Below are positions 43,748 to 51,868 of a DNA stretch of 64,000 nucleotides, piece after piece; the first letter of the stretch is position 1, and each line of letters opens with the position of its first letter. Under the pieces are notes generated by a model. That model was not told the DNA's origin. It saw nothing but the letters and a program-made list of their open reading frames with translations, and ran no database searches. The DNA is taken from positions 33,194-97,193 of the forward strand of contig JAFQAQ010000002.1 of the NCBI GenBank assembly GCA_017399945.1, in the 5' to 3' direction. The translations under genes were made by a program, and so were the position numbers. The DNA is from Clostridia bacterium. Its GTDB lineage: Bacteria > Bacillota > Clostridia > Christensenellales > Borkfalkiaceae.

Positions 43748-46700
43748 TCTTTTTTCTCCTTATTAATATCACGGTGGTAACTACTCCACCTGCAACTACC
43801 AACGCACCTGCGCTTATACCGATAATTAATCCTAGATTAACCCTTCCGTTATCTTGAACGCCAATTTCCGTTTGCCCGATTTTTACTACGTTAACGGTAA
43901 CCGTTTGGTCGTTAATAACTACCGTGTTGTTTTCTTTGGTAAGCAGTTTTGCGCTTAGCGTTAGGGTATTGTTTTTAATTTGGTAATCTTCGCTAGAAAC
44001 TTGTTCGCCGTTAACCGTTAAGGTAACCACCTTTACGTTTCCGAGATAGATTACTGCGTTAGTGTTTTGTTGAACGGTAGTTCCTTGCAAAAGGGTGGTT
44101 GGAACAGCCGTTACTTCAATGGTAAATTCATAAGCGCCCGTATGGGTGTACGCCTTAAATTGATAAGTGCCTTGGGTTAAAAGTTCAAAGTAACTTGCGG
44201 AAAGGGTAACGTATCTTCCAGACGCCGTAAAGAAGGATTTTTCTACCTTTTCGTTGTTTTTGGTTAGGTTATACAAGCTGATTACTTCTTGTTCGGAATC
44301 GCCAGAAATAACTAAGTCGCCACTAGCATAACTAAATTTATCAACTACTTTAATAATAGACTTAAAGGTTGCCGTACCTGAGAATACGTTCAAACCGAAC
44401 TTACCTTCGCTTGGCTCGTTATCCGAAAGAAGGGCGTCTATCATCAAACTGCCGTTTATATAAGCTTTTACGTTCTTGCCTTTTGCTTCTACCCTTAAAG
44501 TAACGTTGTCGGTATTAACTCCTTGTACGCTCGCTCTGCCGATTTCACCGTTTGGCGACCACATCTTAACTATTTTTTCGTTGTTGTCGTAGTTGAAGAT
44601 TATATATTCGCTCATATCGTCGTTAGCCCTAAATATAAAGGCTGCGGCAACTGCGTTTAGGTTAAAGTTTACAGAACACTTAAAGTCGCTTGCGCTTTCC
44701 TTGGACAAGATATATCCGTCGCCTGCCGGCATATTTGCTACGATAGAACTGCCTTCTACTATCCAACTACCCGAAACTATTCCGCTTTTGCTAAATTGAA
44801 TATCCGTTTTGGGAGTGCCTGCGTTTACCGTAACGTCAACGATTTTTTCTTGCGAGCCACAAGTAACCTTTAAGGTTGCCTTTCCCGAAGTTAACGCTTT
44901 TACGTTAACTCCACCAACTACACTTTCAATGCTTATTACCGAACTGCCGTCGATAATTTCCCAAGACACGTCGCCACCGTTGGTTGAAAATGCAGTTATA
45001 AGTTTTTCGTTAGTGATAACGGTATCCATCTTAACGTTTTGTTCGCTAACGTAAAGCACCGTTTCGCCGGGGGCTATATCAAAAGTTCTCCAAATAGTGC
45101 CTATTTGATTTACTTTTAATTGTTCTACCGTCACGCTGTCGCTTACCGACAACTCAGCCCCTACCGAATATGGAGACGCTAAGGTCAACACGTAAAATGG
45201 AATCTTAAAGTCGTCGCAGAAAACTTCTACGCCACCGTTATCCGATAGAATATAGAAAGTTTGTTTTCCTGAACTTCTTGCGCCCGAAGTGAATTTGAAT
45301 TTATAGTCTTTAATAATTAAGCCTGCCGAAGAAGTGTTTGTTCTATCAACGAAGTATCCTTCGTCTTTATTCCAACCGATTTCGGTGTATTCGTCTTCAC
45401 TAACGTTGATTTTGATTGAAATATCAGCGTCGTTAGGGTTATCTACGGTAAGACTCATTTCAAACACGTGGGTGTTTATGCCTGCAAGTAAGTTTTGTCC
45501 GTCTTTTTCAACCACTTGGTTGGATATATTTAAAATTTCCGTTTTGTCGAAAGCGTTGCTATCTTTAATGATAGGAGTTTGAGTAAGGATATAATCATTA
45601 CCTTCGGAAACTAAGTTCCAAATAACCGGCATCGTCATACCGCCGCCGTTCCAAACCTTTCTTGCGTTTGCGTATACGCCACTATCGGTAGTTGCGGGAA
45701 CGCCTGCAAACCAGCTTAGAGAAACCACCTTTCCGTAATAAGCGCTAAGGCTATCGCTAATGCTGAAAGTTTGACCAGCATAGGAGTCTGGACCAAAATC
45801 CATTACCTTAAAGTCGCTAGAATCAATTGCTCCGCCGTCTTTATCGGTAAAAGTAAGAAGGTTGCCGTCGAAACTCATTTTAGTTACTAAATATTCCCTT
45901 GAAGTTAAGGTAATGATAGTAAATTGCTCGCCGTCGTCAGCCGTCATATGTACTACGTCCGGACATTCTGGGGCAATCGCGTCGAATTCGCCTGCGTAGG
46001 TCCAGTCCCAAAGGTCGGTTGATTTTAAGAACCAAACTTTGTTTTCTTGTTGACCGGTAATAGCCATACCCCAAGCGGTAATTTTATCCCCAGATTTTTG
46101 TATGGGGAATATCTTGGGGTCACGACAAGCAACTTTACCAAAAATTCCGTCGGGTGCAGTTGCGATAGTTTGTGGAATAAGTTTACGCTTAGTCCACGTC
46201 ATACCACCGTCGTCACTAGACATAATCATTTGGTCTTGCATTCCACCGTCTCTGGTATAAAATGCAATAATACCGTTACCGTTGCCTTGTGGGAACCAGT
46301 TCATTTGGTCGATAGTTTGGCTAGTTCCAAGTTGGTATTCGTATGCCGAACCCGACCACATGTAGCCGTAGCTATCACCCCAATCTCTGTCTGGGAACAA
46401 ACAGATTGGAAGCAGTTCCCAATGAACAAGGTCGGTACTCCTTGCGTGTCCCCAATACATATCTCCCCATAAATTACTGAAAGGATTGTGTTGATAATAT
46501 AAATGATAATACCCGTCGTAATAAACCAAACCGTTAGGGTCGTTATTCCAATGCGCGTATTGAGAGAAATGGTATTGGTTACGATAAATTTCCGTGTAGT
46601 AAGAATAATCGCTCAAACCGAAATAAACGTCGTTAAAGGTTACCTTAGAATTAAAACAGTTGTAACCAACGTGTCCACCTTGATAACTAACGTTTTCAGG

Positions 46701-47240
46701 AAGAGCAGAAAGTTCGTCTAGTTTAATTACGTTATCAATACCGAATCTACGGATATTGTCTGCGTAAAATTCAGCGTATACGCCGTCTGCTTCGGGGGTG
46801 ATGATAACTTTTAGTTGAACTTTATCAATCGATTTAACGGCGTTGCCAACGAATTCTCTTTCGCTATTGGTCATCTTGTCGTTTCCAACGTAATAATCGG
46901 TTAAAAGTTCGGTGGGTTTTAGGTTTTGGTCGCCGTCTAGTCCAAAGTAAATAAGTTTAACAAGGTTTGCTTGTCTATCAATATTAAAAACCCAATAGTA
47001 TTGGTCTTGTTCAGCACCGAAAACCAAGCCTGCCGCAACGCCACGTTCAAAAGAAACGGTTGCAGTGTAAACGAACTTTGAGTCTTGTTGTAAGGTTTGG
47101 TCGGATAAAACGAAACTATCCGTATCGCTTTCCATAGTAGTGCCTTGCGCAAAAGCAGGTTTGGGCATTACCCAAAAGGATAATAGAAAACATACGATTG
47201 CTAATACTGTTAAAATTCTTATTTTGATTTTACTACTCAT
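43731..47240 (-). CDS. Cell-surface GH32 fructanase with C-terminal membrane anchor
   Basis: 1169 residues. A signal peptide ends PAFAQG. Residues about 35-200 form a beta-sandwich (CBM66/concanavalin-like) before the GH32 propeller (about 215-560). All three catalytic residues are intact: Asp234 in WNNDPNG, Asp374 in CRDPK and Glu425 in ECPDV. A GH32 C-terminal sandwich, an Ig-like domain (about 745-820), another fructan-binding-like sandwich (about 830-960) and two short beta domains follow. The end has a transmembrane helix GLIIGISAGALVVAGG and RRKKSG, so it is anchored in the membrane. Multi-domain exo-levanases/inulinases have this architecture. It would start polymer digestion. Confidence 0.9.
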   Translation of the reverse strand: MSSKIKIRILTVLAIVCFLLSFWVMPKPAFAQGTTMESDTDSFVLSDQTLQQDSKFVYTATVSFERGVAAGLVFGAEQDQYYWVFNIDRQANLVKLIYFGLDGDQNLKPTELLTDYYVGNDKMTNSEREFVGNAVKSIDKVQLKVIITPEADGVYAEFYADNIRRFGIDNVIKLDELSALPENVSYQGGHVGYNCFNSKVTFNDVYFGLSDYSYYTEIYRNQYHFSQYAHWNNDPNGLVYYDGYYHLYYQHNPFSNLWGDMYWGHARSTDLVHWELLPICLFPDRDWGDSYGYMWSGSAYEYQLGTSQTIDQMNWFPQGNGNGIIAFYTRDGGMQDQMIMSSDDGGMTWTKRKLIPQTIATAPDGIFGKVACRDPKIFPIQKSGDKITAWGMAITGQQENKVWFLKSTDLWDWTYAGEFDAIAPECPDVVHMTADDGEQFTIITLTSREYLVTKMSFDGNLLTFTDKDGGAIDSSDFKVMDFGPDSYAGQTFSISDSLSAYYGKVVSLSWFAGVPATTDSGVYANARKVWNGGGMTMPVIWNLVSEGNDYILTQTPIIKDSNAFDKTEILNISNQVVEKDGQNLLAGINTHVFEMSLTVDNPNDADISIKINVSEDEYTEIGWNKDEGYFVDRTNTSSAGLIIKDYKFKFTSGARSSGKQTFYILSDNGGVEVFCDDFKIPFYVLTLASPYSVGAELSVSDSVTVEQLKVNQIGTIWRTFDIAPGETVLYVSEQNVKMDTVITNEKLITAFSTNGGDVSWEIIDGSSVISIESVVGGVNVKALTSGKATLKVTCGSQEKIVDVTVNAGTPKTDIQFSKSGIVSGSWIVEGSSIVANMPAGDGYILSKESASDFKCSVNFNLNAVAAAFIFRANDDMSEYIIFNYDNNEKIVKMWSPNGEIGRASVQGVNTDNVTLRVEAKGKNVKAYINGSLMIDALLSDNEPSEGKFGLNVFSGTATFKSIIKVVDKFSYASGDLVISGDSEQEVISLYNLTKNNEKVEKSFFTASGRYVTLSASYFELLTQGTYQFKAYTHTGAYEFTIEVTAVPTTLLQGTTVQQNTNAVIYLGNVKVVTLTVNGEQVSSEDYQIKNNTLTLSAKLLTKENNTVVINDQTVTVNVVKIGQTEIGVQDNGRVNLGLIIGISAGALVVAGGVVTTVILIRRKKSGSND

Positions 47241-47283
47241 TTTTCCTATCTCTTTATATTTTTTTATTGTTTAAGGCGATTGC

Positions 47284-48636
47284 CTATGCGTTTTGATTAT
47301 CTGTTTGGATATCTTCTTTGTCTTCTTCCTCTTGTAAAAGTCTTTCTAGCATAGCTTTGTGATTTTTTATTTCACCAATCACGAAGAACACCGTTCTAAC
47401 TAACAAGGTAACGAAGAACGCCACGATAAACACCATCGTTATAAGTTCGCGTTTTACCATAAATGCAAAAATTATGGTAAGTATTGCGGTTATAATACCT
47501 GCAAACCATAAATACGAGCCGACGACTTTAAGCGAAGCGCCGAAAGTTTTGCACGTATCCACACCTTTTAGCGACATTATGGAATGGGCTAACATTGTAA
47601 CCACTATTACCATAAGGGCAATTATCGGGATAAGCCTTAGCGTATTCATTATATAAATATAAGAACTAAGTTCCCCGCTTGCCTTAAAGGATTTTTTAAC
47701 GAAGTTATCCACTGCGTTGATGCTAACCGCCGTATCGAAATACCCTTCGATAAGTTTGCCGTCCGGCAAGCCGTTATAAAACCCGTAAAAGAACACTTCA
47801 ATTCCACCGTCGGTTGCAAACGAGCCTACCATACAATCGTCGAAAACCATCAAGAATCTATTTTTTCCTTGTCCTATAAGTTCGTGGAAATAATAGTTTC
47901 TAAGTAACGGCACGTCCGAATTGCTTTCGTAGTTAGTAATCTGTGGGTAATATTCCTTAAAATAAAGTTGGTAAATACCCCTATCGCAATCTTCTTTGGT
48001 TATCTTTCCTTGGTTAAAGTTATCTAAAAGTTCGTTAAGGCTAGTTTTAATCTCTTGCCCACTTTGGTTTAGAAAGGTTTTATAACCTTCTATCATCGTA
48101 TGGTCTAAAATCAACTGTTCGTTGGTGTATTTTAACTTAAACTCAAAGTTTCTTCTTGCAACGTCGTTTAGCGATAGATATTCTTCGTAAGTAATAACCG
48201 TTTTTTGCTCGTCGGTGGAAACGCAGTACGGTTGCACCTTACAAAGCGCGTCCGCAGGGCGAGTGTCCACTACTAACTGATAACCTTTTTTTGCGTAGTC
48301 TTTTGCGTCTTGTTGGTTGTTAAAGGTGTCTACTATAAGCGAACTTTCAAAATTATCCGTTTTTGACGCTTTAAGTTTGCCGTCCTTTATTTCAACGTCT
48401 ATTCCGTAAACGCCTTGCGGATAAACGAACGCGTCCCTTACCATACTCTTAAACTCGGTTGCGTTGTTATAATGCGTACCGAAAGGCAAGGTGTCCGCCC
48501 ATACCACGCCTATACACGTATATATAAGGGCTAGTATAAGGGATAAAAACACGTTGGTGTATCCACGTTTTGTCGATTCCTTTGAAAGCTTGTTGGAAAA
48601 AAAGCTACCAAAGAAAAATTTAATCCATTTTCTCAT
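47284..48636 (-). CDS. Membrane protein of unknown function coupled to the ABC ATPase
   Basis: 450 residues. One N-terminal membrane segment (about 29-48), a large extracytoplasmic or luminal domain (about 50-325), then four membrane segments (about 326-425) and an acidic cytoplasmic tail (EEEDKEDIQTDNQ). The start lies three bases after the ATPase stop, so the two are tightly coupled. I do not recognise the family; it may be a polysaccharide- or envelope-sensing partner of the transporter. Confidence 0.6.
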   Translation of the reverse strand: MRKWIKFFFGSFFSNKLSKESTKRGYTNVFLSLILALIYTCIGVVWADTLPFGTHYNNATEFKSMVRDAFVYPQGVYGIDVEIKDGKLKASKTDNFESSLIVDTFNNQQDAKDYAKKGYQLVVDTRPADALCKVQPYCVSTDEQKTVITYEEYLSLNDVARRNFEFKLKYTNEQLILDHTMIEGYKTFLNQSGQEIKTSLNELLDNFNQGKITKEDCDRGIYQLYFKEYYPQITNYESNSDVPLLRNYYFHELIGQGKNRFLMVFDDCMVGSFATDGGIEVFFYGFYNGLPDGKLIEGYFDTAVSINAVDNFVKKSFKASGELSSYIYIMNTLRLIPIIALMVIVVTMLAHSIMSLKGVDTCKTFGASLKVVGSYLWFAGIITAILTIIFAFMVKRELITMVFIVAFFVTLLVRTVFFVIGEIKNHKAMLERLLQEEEDKEDIQTDNQNA

Positions 48637-48639
48637 AAT

Positions 48640-50211
48640 TTAGTCGTTTCCGATTTCTCTTGACATAATTGAAAGTTCGGTTTGTTTATCAAACATATGC
48701 ACGAATCTTTCGTTAAACTTAATGGTAACGGTATCGCCTGCAACTAAATCGTTTCTTTCGGGTACTGCAACGATATAATCGTCACCCTTTTCTTCTAAAC
48801 GAACGAAAAGTTGTGTGGTGTTACCCAAAATTTCTTTAATAACGAGTTTAGTTTGGATACCCTTTTTAGCAAGACTTATATTTTCTCCCCTTGCGCCCAA
48901 CACTACTTGGTGTTCTTGCCCGTCAAGGTACGCCTTATCTATCTTTCTAAGTTCTTTAAGGTTTAGCGAAATGGTTTGACCGTCCTTAAAAGTAACTTTA
49001 AGTTTTTCGCCACTTCTTTTAATGGTAACGTCAAAGAAGTTCATTTGTGGCGTTCCGATAAATCCTGCAACGAACTTGTTATCCGGATAATCGAATAGGT
49101 TGGTCGGAGTGTCGATTTGTTGTACTACGCCGAGTTTCATAACCACTATTCTCGTTCCCATCGTCATCGCTTCGATTTGGTCGTGCGTTACGTATATAAA
49201 GGTGGTTTTAAGTTGGTTATGTAACTTAACTATTTCCGATCTCATCGCCGTTCTAAGTTTGGCGTCTAGGTTAGATAACGGTTCGTCTAGCAAGAATACC
49301 TTAGGTCCTCTTACCATTGCCCTACCTAACGCGATACGTTGACGTTGACCACCGGACATTTCGCTGGGTTTAGTGTCTAAAAGTTCTTCAATACCAAGAA
49401 TTTCCGCCGCCCACTTAACCTTTTTGTCTATTTCTTCCTTTTTCATATGAACCATATCGAACAAAGGAACGGGGGTGTTTGAATAATACTCAAACTCGGT
49501 TTTGCCTTCTTCAAAACGATTTTTGTTAAGTTCTATTTGTTCGTTGGTGTAAGAAATTTCTTTTTGTAGATACTCTATTTCAAATTTAGCGTTATCTATC
49601 TTTTTATAAAGTTTTTCTACTTTCTTTTGACTAGCAGACGTTTGTTCGCCAGAGTTTATGGTTTTAATATCGTTATTAAGTTTTTCTATCAAGGCGTTGG
49701 ACTTTTCAACGTCATTTTCACATTTTTTTAAATATTTAACGCCGTCCATTAAGGCTTGGTTAATAGCGTTAATCTTTTTAAGAGATTGTTTAATAGCCTT
49801 TTTATCAATAGCTATAATTTGGTTGCCATCTTTATCTAACTTTGGAGTTGGTATCTTGCGAATTTTAAGACCGAAAGCAATGTTATCGTACGCCGAAAGG
49901 TGTGGATATAACGCGTAGCTTTGGAACACCATAGCGATATCCCTATCCTTAGCGTCTACGTCGTTAACCAATCGCCCGTCAATATAAAGTTCGCCACTAC
50001 TGATTTCTTCTAAACCGGCAATCATACGAAGAGTCGTTGATTTACCACAACCGGACGGCCCAACGAAAACGATAAATTCGCCGTCTTTGATTTCCATATT
50101 GAAATCTTTTACGGCAACGAAATCTCCACTTCTTTTACCGTCGTCCTTTTTCTTTGCCTTGCCCATCGCGGGATAAACTTTGTAAACGTGTCTTAATAAC
50201 AAATCTGCCAT
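48640..50211 (-). CDS. ABC sugar-importer ATPase (MsmX/UgpC type) with coiled-coil insertion
   Basis: 523 residues; the family is about 365-380. Walker A GPSGCGKST (51-59), Q-loop VFQSYALYPHL (95-105), signature MSGGQ (285-289), Walker B VFLLDEP (305-311) and H-loop THD are all present, and a C-terminal regulatory (TOBE-like) domain follows. The extra length is a lysine/glutamate-rich helical stretch of about 135 residues (roughly 121-256) inserted after FGLKIRKI, in the helical subdomain before the signature. A coiled coil is expected there. It powers the importer encoded downstream. Being the first gene after the operon promoter, it may also serve other importers in the cell. Confidence 0.93.
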   Translation of the reverse strand: MADLLLRHVYKVYPAMGKAKKKDDGKRSGDFVAVKDFNMEIKDGEFIVFVGPSGCGKSTTLRMIAGLEEISSGELYIDGRLVNDVDAKDRDIAMVFQSYALYPHLSAYDNIAFGLKIRKIPTPKLDKDGNQIIAIDKKAIKQSLKKINAINQALMDGVKYLKKCENDVEKSNALIEKLNNDIKTINSGEQTSASQKKVEKLYKKIDNAKFEIEYLQKEISYTNEQIELNKNRFEEGKTEFEYYSNTPVPLFDMVHMKKEEIDKKVKWAAEILGIEELLDTKPSEMSGGQRQRIALGRAMVRGPKVFLLDEPLSNLDAKLRTAMRSEIVKLHNQLKTTFIYVTHDQIEAMTMGTRIVVMKLGVVQQIDTPTNLFDYPDNKFVAGFIGTPQMNFFDVTIKRSGEKLKVTFKDGQTISLNLKELRKIDKAYLDGQEHQVVLGARGENISLAKKGIQTKLVIKEILGNTTQLFVRLEEKGDDYIVAVPERNDLVAGDTVTIKFNERFVHMFDKQTELSIMSREIGND

Positions 50212-50255
50212 ATTTTAACCTTCTTCCCCCTATAATTTGGGATTATATCATTTTC

Positions 50256-50284
50256 ATTATAACACACCGTTTTGCATATTACAA
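50256..50284 (-). promoter_or_regulatory. Promoter of the fructan operon
   Basis: Minus strand -35 TTGTAA (50279-50284) and -10 TATAAT (50256-50261), 17-bp spacing, 45 bp upstream of the ATPase gene. No second clear promoter is visible between the genes down to 29040. Confidence 0.6.
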
Positions 50285-50291
50285 GCATTTT

Positions 50292-50305
50292 TGGAAACGA
50301 TTCCA
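50292..50305. promoter_or_regulatory. Candidate LacI-family operator
   Basis: TGGAAACGATTCCA is a near-perfect palindrome with central CG, the form of LacI-family operators. It lies 7 bp upstream of the -35 box of the fructan-operon promoter; the LacI-type repressor is encoded within that operon. It differs from the CcpA cre consensus at both W positions. Confidence 0.5.
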
Positions 50306-50364
50306 ATTTTTTTAAAAAAATTTTTTTGGGGCTTTTTTGTCGTTTTTTTTGTAAAAATTATGTA

Positions 50365-50396
50365 AAAATAAGGCGAAAACCTTGTTAGTTCTCGCC
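50365..50396 (-). terminator. Terminator after the ACT/MBL gene
   Basis: On the minus strand GGCGAGAAC pairs with GTTTTCGCC (one G-U pair) around TAACAAG, followed by TTATTTTTA. It lies 27 bp after the stop at 50423. Confidence 0.7.
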
Positions 50397-50422
50397 TTTT
50401 TTGATTAATTATAAGTTTTCTT

Positions 50423-51862
50423 TTATTTAGTGGTTTGTGGGAAATATTCTTTTTTTCCACCGTGACCGCCAAAAATACTCCAAGCCCCCGCGCCAAGTCT
50501 TTGCAAAAACGCCGAACGTTCCTTTGCGCATAGTTTTGCGTCCGTATCCACCGACGTCATTAAAATTGGCGCGTATTGATTATATTCAGCTTGTTTTTTT
50601 GTTAAATCGTTCAAATTTATAAACACGTCGCCCGTAAAAGCTACTTTTCGTTCGTAATCGATTAAAATAATCTCTCCCGATAGGTGTCCGCCCTTACCCT
50701 CGTATACTTCAAAACTAAGTTCTCCAACCGTATAAAAACCAATTTGTTCTAAGGGGGCAACTAAACTTGATTTATTCCATAAAGGACGTAGTTTGTTTTT
50801 ATCAACGGTTTGATAGTCGGTTAAAGTTTTGCAAATGTTTACGTAAGGTAAATGCAAATAATTTCTTTCCCTAAAACCGGCAAGGTCGTCGGCTTCCGCG
50901 CTTAAACTTTCAAAACTTCGTTGACTAACTATAACTTCGTCGAATTGGTTTACTAAACCAACGTGGTCAACGTCAGCGTGCGTGATTATTAACCTTTCTT
51001 TTTTGGTTTTAAAGTCTTTAACTAATTTTTTTATTAGTTTGAGCATTTCATTTTTGTAGCAAGCGTATCCCGAATCGATAAAAACCCTTTCCCCGTTGCT
51101 TTCTATAATAGCCGTATTGCTACCACAATCGGGTTCAATAAGAGTAATTTTCGTATTTTCGGTTATGTTATGAACGGTAATTCTGGGGTTAAACCCCTCC
51201 CCTTTGCTTTCAGCCAAAAGTTCTGCAAACTTGCTTATGCTATCAAAGGTTTTATAAGGGGAAAGACCTTGTTCGTCAAGCGTTTGCATTGCTAAGTTGA
51301 CGTTAACTAAAAGGCTTTCTTTCTTTTTTTCAGAAAGTCCCATCGTTTTAACCAGTCCGTCAACGTAGGAATTATAAAAAATACTGTTATCAAAAACCTT
51401 TTCCGTATTGTTATAATCAATTACCTTAACAAGGCAAAGTTTTTGCGCTTGCGCCAAAAATTTAGTTAAATCGCTCGTCTCGTCCACGTATAAGCCCATT
51501 TTAAAGTACTGATAATCGCTTCCGTTTTCCTGAGAACTTATGTAAGAAATATTAAAATTAAATTTATTGATTAACTCTAAAACGTTGGTTACGCTTCCGG
51601 GTTTATCTTCCAAACGGAATTCCAGCAAAACTATTTTGGTGTTTGCGTCTCCGTTTGAAAGGTACCCTATTTCTTTTAGTTTTTCGTTAGCTTTATCAAT
51701 CTGCGATTTTTCGCCTTCAACTTCAATAAACAAGGTGTGAGAATCAACGGCTTTATTGTAACTTACCCTAGTAATGTTAATTGCTAATTCGGAAAAACAT
51801 TTGCTTGCTTTTAGAAAAGCGCCAATATGATTGGGCATTTTTGTTACGTACGTTTTTTTCAT
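50423..51862 (-). CDS. ACT-domain / metallo-beta-lactamase-fold fusion protein
   Basis: 479 residues. Two ACT-like domains (about 1-65 and 75-140; FRLEDKPGSVTNVLELIN is typical) precede a helical linker and an MBL-fold domain (about 235-475) with THADVDHVG, in which the first metal motif is HxDxDH, SGEIILIDY and FTGDVFINL. No signal peptide. ACT domains bind amino acids; the MBL domain may hydrolyse a thioester or phosphoester. The gene follows the HTH-cupin-AMP ligase by six bases and should be under the same T-box leader, so the likely job is amino-acid-responsive acyl/aminoacyl metabolism. The substrate is not identifiable. Confidence 0.8.
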   Translation of the reverse strand: MKKTYVTKMPNHIGAFLKASKCFSELAINITRVSYNKAVDSHTLFIEVEGEKSQIDKANEKLKEIGYLSNGDANTKIVLLEFRLEDKPGSVTNVLELINKFNFNISYISSQENGSDYQYFKMGLYVDETSDLTKFLAQAQKLCLVKVIDYNNTEKVFDNSIFYNSYVDGLVKTMGLSEKKKESLLVNVNLAMQTLDEQGLSPYKTFDSISKFAELLAESKGEGFNPRITVHNITENTKITLIEPDCGSNTAIIESNGERVFIDSGYACYKNEMLKLIKKLVKDFKTKKERLIITHADVDHVGLVNQFDEVIVSQRSFESLSAEADDLAGFRERNYLHLPYVNICKTLTDYQTVDKNKLRPLWNKSSLVAPLEQIGFYTVGELSFEVYEGKGGHLSGEIILIDYERKVAFTGDVFINLNDLTKKQAEYNQYAPILMTSVDTDAKLCAKERSAFLQRLGAGAWSIFGGHGGKKEYFPQTTK

Positions 51863-51868
51863 AACCCG

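Noticed and set aside
50257..50496. Minus-strand 79-residue frame across the fructan promoter
   Set aside because: It runs through the terminator, promoter and operator and overlaps the ACT/MBL gene; lysine-rich because of A-rich sequence.
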